DNA of 55,916 nt, from assembly GCA_946405575.1 (NCBI GenBank), contig CAMJHP010000015.1:1-55916 (forward strand). The letters run 5' to 3'. Positions 26,082 to 33,489 of this stretch are shown here, piece after piece. The stretch is from an uncultured Bacteroidales bacterium. Its GTDB lineage: Bacteria > Bacteroidota > Bacteroidia > Bacteroidales > F082. The translations under genes were made by a program, and so were the position numbers. Positions within the stretch are counted from its first letter, which is position 1. Each line of letters starts with the position of its first letter. Below the pieces are notes generated by a model, which saw nothing but the letters and a program-made list of their open reading frames with translations, was not told the origin of the DNA and did no database searches.

Positions 26082-27575
26082 ATGGCATTCAAAGACATAA
26101 TGAATCTGAGAAAGAGCGGCAAAGAGGAAGAGGCCTACAATATGGCTATCGCCGATTACAATCAGGATCAAAATGATATGTGGGTCAAACGCGCCTTGTC
26201 ATGGTGTATTTATGACGGATTGAAATCCAGTGCATCATATGAGCAAAGAGAGTTTTTCTTTTCCAAATTAAACGAATTGAAAGACTTAGAAGTCCCGGCC
26301 TCTGATGAAATGTTGTGGGAAAGAATAGCATGGCCGATCAATGCTTTTGTGAGAGATTGCTCAAAAATGCAAAATGTCGGAACGGAAATATTTACCAAGT
26401 TGTTCGAAATCATTAGAGTATTTCCGTTTGCAAAACCTTCATTGGAGTATTCTGTGTTGCTCAATGCCTTCCTAACTGCGAAGGAGTGGGATGGGATTAT
26501 TGATTTTTGTGATTGGTGGGGTTTTGAGAAATTCCGAAAAGAGGATTTTGAATGTGAAGTGCTCCCCAATGGGAAGAAAATGCCCATATCATTAGCTGAA
26601 AGTGCTCATCTTGCTTACGCCAAGGCTTTGATTGCTAGAAAAGACAAGGATGCTATTGCAGCATTTGTTCCGAAGCTTCAGGAACTGGGCGAACAGCACC
26701 CAAAGATGCAGTATCCCAACTATTATGTAGGGAAGTTGTTGCTTGCTTCGGGTAGTGACAAAAAAGAGGCGGTCTCTGCCTTGTTGCCATTTGTTAGAAA
26801 GAAACAATCAGATTTTTGGGTGTGGCAGTTGCTGGCAGAAGCATTTCTGGATGATGATGAAAAGTATATGGCTTGTTTGCTCCGTGCGGTAAATTGCCAT
26901 GTACAAGAGCAATTCCTTGTTAGAATATATCTGATCCTTGCAAGTGCTTTAAGGCAACGCGGTTATTATGCCGATGCAAGATTCTATTTGGATAAATATT
27001 GCCAAATTAAAGCCGAGACGCAAACGAATGTTTCGAGGGAGGCAAACAGTATGTTGAATGAAGCCTGGTATGCCGAGGCTGCTGGACAAAAACCGTCTTT
27101 TGAATTGGATTATACGTCCATCACTAATGAACTTCTGTTTGCAGACACACCTGAAACTGATGCTGTGGCTTCCTTTGTCAACAAGGATAAAAAGGTGGTG
27201 AATGTGGTGTACGGCATAGGTAAAGAAGGCTTTTTCAAATATGACAGATTCATTAAGAAAATGAATAATGGCGACAGCCTTAAAATCCGCATACAAGAAG
27301 TATCGGCAGATGGCTTTATGAAAGTCTATTCTGCAAGGGTTTTGGACACCCTGGCTGATTCTGATTTTTGCAAATCGGTGACAGGATCTGTTACCACAAA
27401 TAGGTCAATGACCGCGTATTTTTTGCAAACGGATAAAGAGTCATACTTTATCCCTCCATTTATTGTAAGTAAGATGCAATTAGTCATAGGAGAGCCAGTT
27501 TCAGCAATAGTGCTCTATTCTAAAAACAAGAAAAGAGGAGAATGGGGGTGGAGTTGTGTGAAGGTTAAGAGATAA
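26082..27575 (+). CDS. TPR-like protein with C-terminal OB-fold (cold-shock-like) domains
   Basis: 497 aa. Residues 1-340 are helical, with repeated TPR-like units (AYNMAIADYNQDQNDMWVKRALSWC, SDFWVWQLLAEAFLDDDEKYMACLL, LASALRQRGYYADARFYLDKYC). Residues about 355-497 form one or two small beta-barrels: VVYGIGKEGFFKYDR... LKIRIQEVSADGFMKV and a final GEPVSAIVLYSKNKKRGEWGWSCVKV, the last resembling cold-shock/OB domains. No enzyme motif is seen. TPR-plus-OB proteins occur in several bacterial conflict systems (family knowledge). It has its own operator 2. Confidence 0.65.
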   Translation: MAFKDIMNLRKSGKEEEAYNMAIADYNQDQNDMWVKRALSWCIYDGLKSSASYEQREFFFSKLNELKDLEVPASDEMLWERIAWPINAFVRDCSKMQNVGTEIFTKLFEIIRVFPFAKPSLEYSVLLNAFLTAKEWDGIIDFCDWWGFEKFRKEDFECEVLPNGKKMPISLAESAHLAYAKALIARKDKDAIAAFVPKLQELGEQHPKMQYPNYYVGKLLLASGSDKKEAVSALLPFVRKKQSDFWVWQLLAEAFLDDDEKYMACLLRAVNCHVQEQFLVRIYLILASALRQRGYYADARFYLDKYCQIKAETQTNVSREANSMLNEAWYAEAAGQKPSFELDYTSITNELLFADTPETDAVASFVNKDKKVVNVVYGIGKEGFFKYDRFIKKMNNGDSLKIRIQEVSADGFMKVYSARVLDTLADSDFCKSVTGSVTTNRSMTAYFLQTDKESYFIPPFIVSKMQLVIGEPVSAIVLYSKNKKRGEWGWSCVKVKR

Positions 27576-27585
27576 TTCTTTTTTA

Positions 27586-27602
27586 GTGCAATTCCCTTGC
27601 AC
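27586..27602. promoter_or_regulatory. Operator site 3 and promoter
   Basis: GTGCAATTCCCTTGCAC, half-sites GTGCAA and TTGCAC with a 5-nt spacer, then 10 nt to TACTTTTG (27613-27620). Confidence 0.8.
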
Positions 27603-27645
27603 ACACATGTTTTACTTTTGCAGCGCAAAACAAAAAAGTAAGAAC

Positions 27646-27933
27646 ATGCAAACGTATTATTTGGATTCAGATTTGAAAATAAAAAAGAACTTAAAAACAG
27701 GATTCATAACATTAGTTGGCCGTGATGGCCATACGTATCGTACTCCTGCACTTTATGTGCCAGGTTATTGTTGGGTGCCCTGCTCTAGAAGATTATGTGC
27801 TAACCCGACTACCAACCCAGCGGAACTTATTCTGGTGGTCTCAGAACCAAGTGATGAATACATACCATATACTTCGGACATTTGGATTACGAGGGTGAAG
27901 GTGAAGGTAACCTTTGAGGAAGTTGAGTTATAA
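27646..27933 (+). CDS. Small hypothetical protein (95 aa)
   Basis: Predicted beta-rich; no membrane segment or signal peptide. Visible features are a Gly-Arg-Asp-Gly-His stretch (VGRDGHTYRT) and two cysteines in GYCWVPCSRR. I do not recognise it. The start at 27646 is chosen because the longer frame from 27586 begins inside the operator. It is a monocistronic unit under operator 3, ending 16 nt before operator 4. Confidence 0.55.
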   Translation: MQTYYLDSDLKIKKNLKTGFITLVGRDGHTYRTPALYVPGYCWVPCSRRLCANPTTNPAELILVVSEPSDEYIPYTSDIWITRVKVKVTFEEVEL

Positions 27934-27949
27934 TGTGAAAAACTAACCC

Positions 27950-27966
27950 GTGCAATTCCCTTGCAC
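27950..27966. promoter_or_regulatory. Operator site 4 and promoter
   Basis: GTGCAATTCCCTTGCAC, identical to site 3, then 10 nt to TATCTTTG (27977-27984). The leader up to the start codon, ending AAAAGATTATGAACGAAAAC, closely matches the leader after operator 1, suggesting the promoter-leader cassette was duplicated. Confidence 0.8.
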
Positions 27967-28012
27967 ACTTCCTTTCTATCTTTGCACCGTCAAAACAAAA
28001 AAACAAAAGATT

Positions 28013-28525
28013 ATGAACGAAAACAAAAGAAACATCATGAAAAAAATCGCCAAAAGTCTCAATACCGTTATCTATCGCAGAAAGCCCAAGACGAAAAACT
28101 ATCATGTCATTACCTCGTTTGAGACCTCGGTCGCTGAGTTGGGGCTTATCTATGCCACTTTCACTTGCAATGGCAAGGCGATGAATTTCCTCTTGGATAC
28201 GGGAAGTACTATCTCATACGTGGATGCCGCTGCCGTCAGTGAAATGGACCTTGAACTGCACGAATACAACGATTCGGTCATTGGGTTGGGCGGCAGTCAG
28301 GATATGGATTATTATTGCTCCTTGAAATTGGAGACCCCAGAAACGGTCACAGTGATTAACCTTCCCATTAACGATTTCAGTGGGCCGTTCGGCTTCATTG
28401 AAAGAGAGAGTGGAGTGAAGATACACGGACTGTTGGGCAACAACTTCCTTCTGGCCAGCAAATATGTGATCGACTATGAAAAGATGAAGGTGCTTAAGCC
28501 GAAATCAAAACCAGTAAGTAGATGA
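28013..28525 (+). CDS. Retropepsin-like aspartic protease
   Basis: 170 aa. The flap and catalytic region reads NGKAMNFLLDTGSTISYVD (catalytic Asp-Thr-Gly), and the second hydrophobic-Gly signature is HGLLGNNFLLASKYVIDY, as in single-lobe retropepsins that dimerise to form the active site. No signal peptide is seen; the first 40 residues are basic. A cytoplasmic location is therefore expected, unlike most periplasmic or envelope-anchored bacterial relatives. It is controlled by operator 4. The last three codons and the stop lie inside repeat copy B. Confidence 0.82.
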   Translation: MNENKRNIMKKIAKSLNTVIYRRKPKTKNYHVITSFETSVAELGLIYATFTCNGKAMNFLLDTGSTISYVDAAAVSEMDLELHEYNDSVIGLGGSQDMDYYCSLKLETPETVTVINLPINDFSGPFGFIERESGVKIHGLLGNNFLLASKYVIDYEKMKVLKPKSKPVSR

Positions 28526-28678
28526 GCATATTTAGTTTACCTATTGGACGCGAGACTATGAGACGCGAGACGCGAGACGGGTCACTGAGCTTGTCGAAGG
28601 GTTGTCCCGCGTCCCGAAGTCCCGTGTCCCGCGTCAAAAATCATATAGTTTAATCTTGAACAGGTACTTAAGATAATA
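28517..28678. repeat. Dispersed intergenic repeat, copy B
   Basis: Same terminal blocks as copy A (6626-6785). The interior is a different arrangement of GAGACGCGAGAC words on the left and CCCGCGTC/CCCGTGTCCC words on the right, forming a long imperfect inverted repeat. The centre contains CACTGAGCTTGTCGAAG, a motif that I recall as a frequent intergenic repeat in many bacterial genomes. Confidence 0.8.
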
Positions 28679-28694
28679 CTAAACACGACAAAAC

Positions 28695-29159
28695 ATGAAA
28701 AGCTTCCTCATCATCTTGGCCATCTACTGGGTTGCCGTCATCGTGTCAACCTACATCATTCGTTACTTTAACGGAAAGAAGCCATTGAATCAATTCTTTT
28801 CTTCTTTTCCCAATCAAAAAAAGGAATCGAAATGGATGCACCCGTTCATCGTGTTTCTTCATCCCATCGTATTGCCGTTCCTTTTGCTTGGAGTTGGCAT
28901 CGGGACTTTGGTGGAATGGAAACCTAGGATGATCATAAAACATATGGGCACCGAACCATCGATGAAGGAATTAAGAAAAGCACTAAAAAGGAACCGTCTT
29001 TTGGATAGACACTACAATCTTTTCTCTTTGGATGCATACAACAAATGTAATGGGACAAACTACACTCCCGAGGATATCTATGACAAGGATTTTCTGGAAG
29101 CTTTGAAAAATGGTGATTTGGAGAAGGCAGAAGCATTGGGTAAAATATGGAAAGACTGA
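28695..29159 (+). CDS. Hypothetical membrane protein (154 aa)
   Basis: Two membrane segments: FLIILAIYWVAVIVSTYII (about 3-21) and FIVFLHPIVLPFLLLGVGIG (about 51-70). A basic soluble tail of about 80 residues is rich in charged helices (MKELRKALKRNRLLDRHYN). No family is recognised. It begins 16 nt after repeat copy B. Confidence 0.55.
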   Translation: MKSFLIILAIYWVAVIVSTYIIRYFNGKKPLNQFFSSFPNQKKESKWMHPFIVFLHPIVLPFLLLGVGIGTLVEWKPRMIIKHMGTEPSMKELRKALKRNRLLDRHYNLFSLDAYNKCNGTNYTPEDIYDKDFLEALKNGDLEKAEALGKIWKD

Positions 29160-29201
29160 CATGTAAAATAATACAAGAAACAATAATCGAACACTAATAA
29201 A

Positions 29202-30143
29202 ATGAATACCGATATCAATAATGAAAAGCTGTCCTTCAAGAGCATGTATGACCTTGTTGAAGAATTTGATGTCCATAACAAACCTGGCATTACCACGGGC
29301 TTGAAGGAGTTTGACGATTTGGTAGGAGGGCAATTCGTCAAAGGAAAGGTTTATACTTTGTCGTCAACGCCGGATATGTGTGCTGTTGATTTTGCGTATT
29401 TGGTGCTGAACGCTGTCGCCAATAAGCAAGATCCTAATGTAGGCTACATCGCATTGCAGAAAAGCTGCGAAGATGTGGGGGTCAATTTGATTCGACAGCG
29501 GTCTCCTTTTGAGACCGTGGGCAATGTCGACGACCTGTCTGAAAACGACTCGTATTTTATGCAGGCGGTCAAGGCTCTCGATTCGGAAGACATCAAACCA
29601 ATCGCCCAACCGGATACCTCGGTGGGACTGAAGTTGCTGTTGGAAAAACTGAGAAGGGCACCGCTGATGGTGATGGACAGGAGCTTTTGTCCGGAAGCGT
29701 CTCTTTCTGAGATGTTGGTCAAACTGCACGATGAGGCTCATGTGGATATGGTCTTCATTGACCACATCGACGATAATGATGCGTTCATCAAGGAGGGCCG
29801 CCAGCTGAGAGAGACGGTCAGGGCACTGGGTATCGTGCTGGTTCTTATCAGTAAGATGGTCGGTGATGTCGAATCGTTTTGGATCAATCATTCCACCTTG
29901 AAAAGCGTGATGGACAGTGTACTGATGCTGTCGGACATGGTGATCACCGTCAGCTACCCTGAATCGCTAGGCGTCAAGTATGATGGTAGCGGTGAAAGCA
30001 CCAACGCCGCTGTGAATTTATGTGTAGTGAAGGACAACATCCATACTGAGGAACGCCTTGGTGAAACGAATATCAGGCTTCTTATCGATGAACAATTTCC
30101 TGATTTACAATTTTCTAATCTTAAATTTACAAATTATCCATGA
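29202..30143 (+). CDS. Degenerate DnaB-like RecA-fold protein
   Basis: 313 aa. The opening ITTGLKEFDDLVGGQFVKGKVY matches the start of the DnaB/KaiC RecA-like domain, but the P-loop is STPDMCAVDFA, lacking the GxxxxGK[ST] lysine. The Walker B position reads VDMVFIDHID, similar to DnaB's IDYLQL. Other DnaB-like elements (SEMLVKLHDEAHVDM, RALGIVLVLISKM) follow. It should therefore not hydrolyse ATP in the usual way and could act as a decoy or inhibitor of the replicative helicase; that role is a guess. The stop overlaps the next ATG (ATGA). Confidence 0.65.
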   Translation: MNTDINNEKLSFKSMYDLVEEFDVHNKPGITTGLKEFDDLVGGQFVKGKVYTLSSTPDMCAVDFAYLVLNAVANKQDPNVGYIALQKSCEDVGVNLIRQRSPFETVGNVDDLSENDSYFMQAVKALDSEDIKPIAQPDTSVGLKLLLEKLRRAPLMVMDRSFCPEASLSEMLVKLHDEAHVDMVFIDHIDDNDAFIKEGRQLRETVRALGIVLVLISKMVGDVESFWINHSTLKSVMDSVLMLSDMVITVSYPESLGVKYDGSGESTNAAVNLCVVKDNIHTEERLGETNIRLLIDEQFPDLQFSNLKFTNYP

Positions 30144-30354
30144 AAAAACTTTACTTCTTGGATGGGCACAGCTGCTGCTCGTCGCGTGCGAAAACAAGGC
30201 CGTTGAACTGGTTGATGGCGTTGATGTTTACGCGACATACTTGCCTGAAGATACAGTGGACAACAAAATGTATGTGGCGCTTTTAGGCATCGACAGTGCA
30301 AGAACGGATTTTCTTCAGGAGCATCCCAATTTAGACAAATTAATGGAACAATAA
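30140..30354 (+). pseudogene. Lipoprotein gene with frameshift at an A6 tract
   Basis: ATG 30140 is followed by six A residues. As read, the frame gives MKKLYFLDGH and an unlikely cysteine/serine-rich product. With one more A the frame becomes MKKTLLLGWAQLLLVAC, an ideal lipoprotein signal with lipobox LVAC, running on through ENKAVELVDGVDVYATYLP to TAA 30352. In-frame starts upstream would need to lie deep in the DnaB-like gene. Phase variation, transcriptional slippage, a real mutation or a sequencing error could explain it. Confidence 0.6.
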
Positions 30355-30424
30355 ATCAATTGTAGACCCTGTTGTGAATACTAACAAGCAGGATTAGTAT
30401 GGCAGCATTATAAACGGGTAAAAA

Positions 30425-32416
30425 ATGAATAATCACATGAAAGAATCCAAAAAGATAGATATTCAAGAAGTCCGTAGAAATCTATTGAACGAGCTGGAAT
30501 TACATGATGAATACGGATGGATTGGCCCTGAAATCGAAGACATTGTCAGGGTTAGGGATGAAATCGTAGTAAAGGAGGATTTCTCTCGTCTTGTCGCTTT
30601 TCTTGATGAACTCATAGAAGCAAAAAAAGGTGGAGCAGATTTGAGCGATGAAACCATACGACTATTTGAGACGAAGATAGCGTCCATGACCGTTGATGAA
30701 ATAGATGAGATACTTGATGCTTTGGCGGGTTTGAAAGAACAGCAACTGTATGAAAAAGCTGTCTCTGTTATACAAAGTAGCAAGAAGAAGATGTCTTTTA
30801 CTTGTGACAGAAAAACCATGCTTCAGTCTTTGGAATCTGTGAATGCTTTTTCCGACGGTAAGGTGAGGATGTTTTATTATGTCAACACTCGGACATTGGA
30901 GCTTCAAGGCGACGGGAATTCGGTTGACATTCCGTGTAAAGGATACTATAATGAATATCTTAACATGGAATTTGATTATGATTCTTTACTTGACTTTTGT
31001 AGAAAAATGATATGTGAGAAACTAACGTTTGAAGAGGATGATTTGGGCTTTTGTTTTAACGGCATCACATCTACTATAAGTATTGGGCAAAATAAAACCA
31101 CCTATGTTTTTGATTCATACATCTTTCGTATTTATTTGGATAATAAGCATGAGGCTTTTGATAAAAGTTCTATGCTGTTATCATTTGATGGCTTAGGTAC
31201 TAATTATGGCGCGCATACAAAGGTTTTATGTGAAAGCCTTTCGTCTGTTGCAAGATATGTTTATGAGCATTATCAAAAAAATTACAAAGAAGACCCATAC
31301 GGTTTCCCCATATCGTATGACCCTCCTAAAGACATTAAAGTTTTGGAGGCATTGTTGAGTACACTTTCAAAAGACGACCTGGAAAAATTGCAATACCTTT
31401 TGCCCTGCACCACGCTATCATCACGAATCGAATACCTTCTTAAAAAAGAGGACGAGAACCGGCGGAATAAAAACGAAAAGCAACTGACCATAAACACCTT
31501 ACTTCATAACTTCAATAAGAAGATCAAAGGAAAAAGAGCGCCCGCCCGATGGCAACTGCAAAAACGCTTTGATGGGCAATCATTTTCCGTTCAGGTGCAG
31601 ATTATTCGTGCTTTTCTCAATAGTACCCCAGGTGACCGCAATTGGTGCTATGGGAAGTTTATGAATTGGTGGGATGATATCATGATTCCAGACCTGGAAA
31701 AAGCATGGACGACTTATCATGACGCCAAATGTGTTAAAGCGGCTGCTTTGCGATTGCCAGAATCTTTTGTCAAAGAGCATCAAGAAGAAATGGGGCATTT
31801 GGACTACATGCATGTTTGCTTGCGCCTTGCACATGAAGATGATTTTCAAATTGACAAATCGAGACTAAGCGTCACGGATTTCTGTTACATTATTTCAAAG
31901 AATCGACGACATATCAGCGATGAGGAGGCGGACCAACTGCTCTTTGGCTTTATAAAGGATAGACTGGAAGACCGCTTTTATAATAATGTTGACATGTTTG
32001 ACAATTGTAATGGTCCGTCTCGCTATTTTGAAACAATTGAAGACAAAAAGAACTATAAGCCTTCCTTGTTGTATCTAAGGTATGTCGGTTATGTCATTTG
32101 GACATTGGGACAGACAGGCAATCCAGCGACCATCATTAAATTCCACAAGTTGGATAAAATGCTTCAAGACAGCATGCCCCAATATCTTGCCGAAGAGAAA
32201 AACGAAGATGAGATTTTGGCGATGATGAATAATAGTTTCAGAGATTATATGGAATGGAACTGGAGTATATTTTCCGAACACGCGTATCATGCACTTGCGG
32301 AGATTATGGATTGGGACGATGAAAGAGAGACGCGTCCAAGAAAGTTGTCGGAAAAGATCGAGGTAATGTTGCCAAAAATGAATTGTGATGAACAAAACGA
32401 AAACGAACATTCTTAA
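30425..32416 (+). CDS. Hypothetical protein (663 aa)
   Basis: No recognised domain. Residues 1-120 are charged and helical with coiled-coil character (SDETIRLFETKIASMTVDEIDEIL). Residues about 125-300 look alpha/beta. Residues about 350-660 contain tryptophan/aromatic-rich blocks (RNWCYGKFMNWWDDIMIP, YMEWNWSIFSEHAYHAL). No signal peptide or membrane segment is seen. The C-terminal 60 residues recur in the truncated copy at 33026-33358. It overlaps the next gene by 29 nt. Confidence 0.55.
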   Translation: MNNHMKESKKIDIQEVRRNLLNELELHDEYGWIGPEIEDIVRVRDEIVVKEDFSRLVAFLDELIEAKKGGADLSDETIRLFETKIASMTVDEIDEILDALAGLKEQQLYEKAVSVIQSSKKKMSFTCDRKTMLQSLESVNAFSDGKVRMFYYVNTRTLELQGDGNSVDIPCKGYYNEYLNMEFDYDSLLDFCRKMICEKLTFEEDDLGFCFNGITSTISIGQNKTTYVFDSYIFRIYLDNKHEAFDKSSMLLSFDGLGTNYGAHTKVLCESLSSVARYVYEHYQKNYKEDPYGFPISYDPPKDIKVLEALLSTLSKDDLEKLQYLLPCTTLSSRIEYLLKKEDENRRNKNEKQLTINTLLHNFNKKIKGKRAPARWQLQKRFDGQSFSVQVQIIRAFLNSTPGDRNWCYGKFMNWWDDIMIPDLEKAWTTYHDAKCVKAAALRLPESFVKEHQEEMGHLDYMHVCLRLAHEDDFQIDKSRLSVTDFCYIISKNRRHISDEEADQLLFGFIKDRLEDRFYNNVDMFDNCNGPSRYFETIEDKKNYKPSLLYLRYVGYVIWTLGQTGNPATIIKFHKLDKMLQDSMPQYLAEEKNEDEILAMMNNSFRDYMEWNWSIFSEHAYHALAEIMDWDDERETRPRKLSEKIEVMLPKMNCDEQNENEHS

Positions 32417-33011
32417 AGGAACGGTACTGATTGTTTCCTGGCTTACGCTTTCACCACTCCTCCTCATCCTTGACGGTCGCTGGAAACTGCTTCCGAAGTG
32501 GTTGCGCATTGTGCTGTTTGTGCTTTCACCGATGATGCTTGTTATTATTGCTGCGGTTGCCTTTCTGTGCTATGCCTACTATTGGGACCATTATTATCCT
32601 CGGCATCATTTTGTCAAGCCCAAAGTGGTAGAAAACATTATAGGTATGCAGTTGCCAAGATATAAGGTGATTGAATATGATAAAGACAGGAGGTCGTTCA
32701 ACGGAGATTATTCTGATGGCTTCACTTTGGAGTTCCGTAAGATGCCGGATGACGATTTCTATGATGAGTTGGACAAGCATTTTAGGCAGTATGTCCCCAC
32801 CAGGCAGCAGCTTGACTCTATACCTGAAGATGTAACCTATATCTTCTCACCTAGAGCCGAAATCTTGGATTCCACGGTGTATTGTTTGGAACGCTGGTGG
32901 GGAAATGGAGTGGAAGCCCCAAAAGGCGAATCAGACAGAGGTGATATCATTTATAGAATAAGAATTGAAAGAGATTCACAAATATTTCATATTGGAGTGA
33001 TGCAGTGGTAA
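32388..33011 (+). CDS. Hypothetical membrane protein (207 aa)
   Basis: Two membrane segments near the N-terminus (ILKGTVLIVSWLTLSPLLLI and IVLFVLSPMMLVIIAAVAFL), then a soluble domain of about 135 residues facing one side. No family is recognised. ATG 32388 is preferred over the GTG three bases earlier. Overlap with the 663-aa gene suggests translational coupling. Confidence 0.55.
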   Translation: MNKTKTNILKGTVLIVSWLTLSPLLLILDGRWKLLPKWLRIVLFVLSPMMLVIIAAVAFLCYAYYWDHYYPRHHFVKPKVVENIIGMQLPRYKVIEYDKDRRSFNGDYSDGFTLEFRKMPDDDFYDELDKHFRQYVPTRQQLDSIPEDVTYIFSPRAEILDSTVYCLERWWGNGVEAPKGESDRGDIIYRIRIERDSQIFHIGVMQW

Positions 33012-33025
33012 GTTGAAACAAATAA

Positions 33026-33358
33026 CATATAGAACTATGGAATAAGATGCTTCAGGCCAATATGCACAAGTATTTGGCAGAGGAGAAGCAGCAGGAAGAC
33101 TTGGTTGATTTCATGAACGAAGACTTCTGGGAATACCAACAATGGAATTGGTCGATCTTTGTCAAACACGCTAAACAAACGCTTGATGATGTTGTGAAGG
33201 TAGAGGAAGAAGAGGTGGAAGAGGAGCCGATGATCATTGGGTCAAGTCTTTTGGAAGATGGCGTTCCAGTTTATGAAATGCCTGTGAAGGATTTGCCCTA
33301 CCGCCCATACATGGGAAGTGCTGTTATTGGTCTTGATGAGGAGGAGTGTCCGTTTTGA
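33026..33358 (+). pseudogene. Truncated paralogue of the 663-aa protein (C-terminal remnant)
   Basis: From ATG 33047 the frame encodes 103 aa whose first 55 residues match the C-terminus of the 663-aa protein (MLQANMHKYLAEEKQQED against MLQDSMPQYLAEEKNEDE; QWNWSIFVKHA against EWNWSIFSEHA). Homology appears to extend a few codons upstream (LWNKMLQ against KLDKMLQ) before an in-frame stop. The tail is acidic (VEEEEVEEEP). It could still be translated as a small protein. Confidence 0.6.
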
Positions 33359-33402
33359 CATATGAGTCCACAATGAATAATGGGCTTTGATGTGTATTAG
33401 AA

Positions 33403-33464
33403 TTGCCATTTTGTATAATTTTGGCAAAAAAGTGCATTTATTGCCGAAATTATATTTATCTTTG
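33403..33464 (+). promoter_or_regulatory. abiE promoter with candidate operator
   Basis: TTGCCA (33403-33408), TGGCAA (33422-33427) and TTGCCG (33441-33446) form inverted half-sites 13 nt apart upstream of TATCTTTG (33457-33464). AbiEi antitoxins are known to bind inverted repeats at their promoter and repress cooperatively. Confidence 0.5.
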
Positions 33465-33489
33465 CGGCGCAATCAATCTACGAGTGAAG

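Noticed and set aside
19488..27966. GTGCAA-N5-TTGCAC palindromes as transposon ends or a CRISPR-like array
   Set aside because: Their fixed 10-nt distance to -7 elements and position before start codons fit operators; there are no regularly spaced repeats and no cas genes.
33047..33358. Independent 103-aa gene
   Set aside because: Clear similarity to the C-terminus of the 663-aa protein makes a truncated paralogue more likely; listed as a remnant instead.
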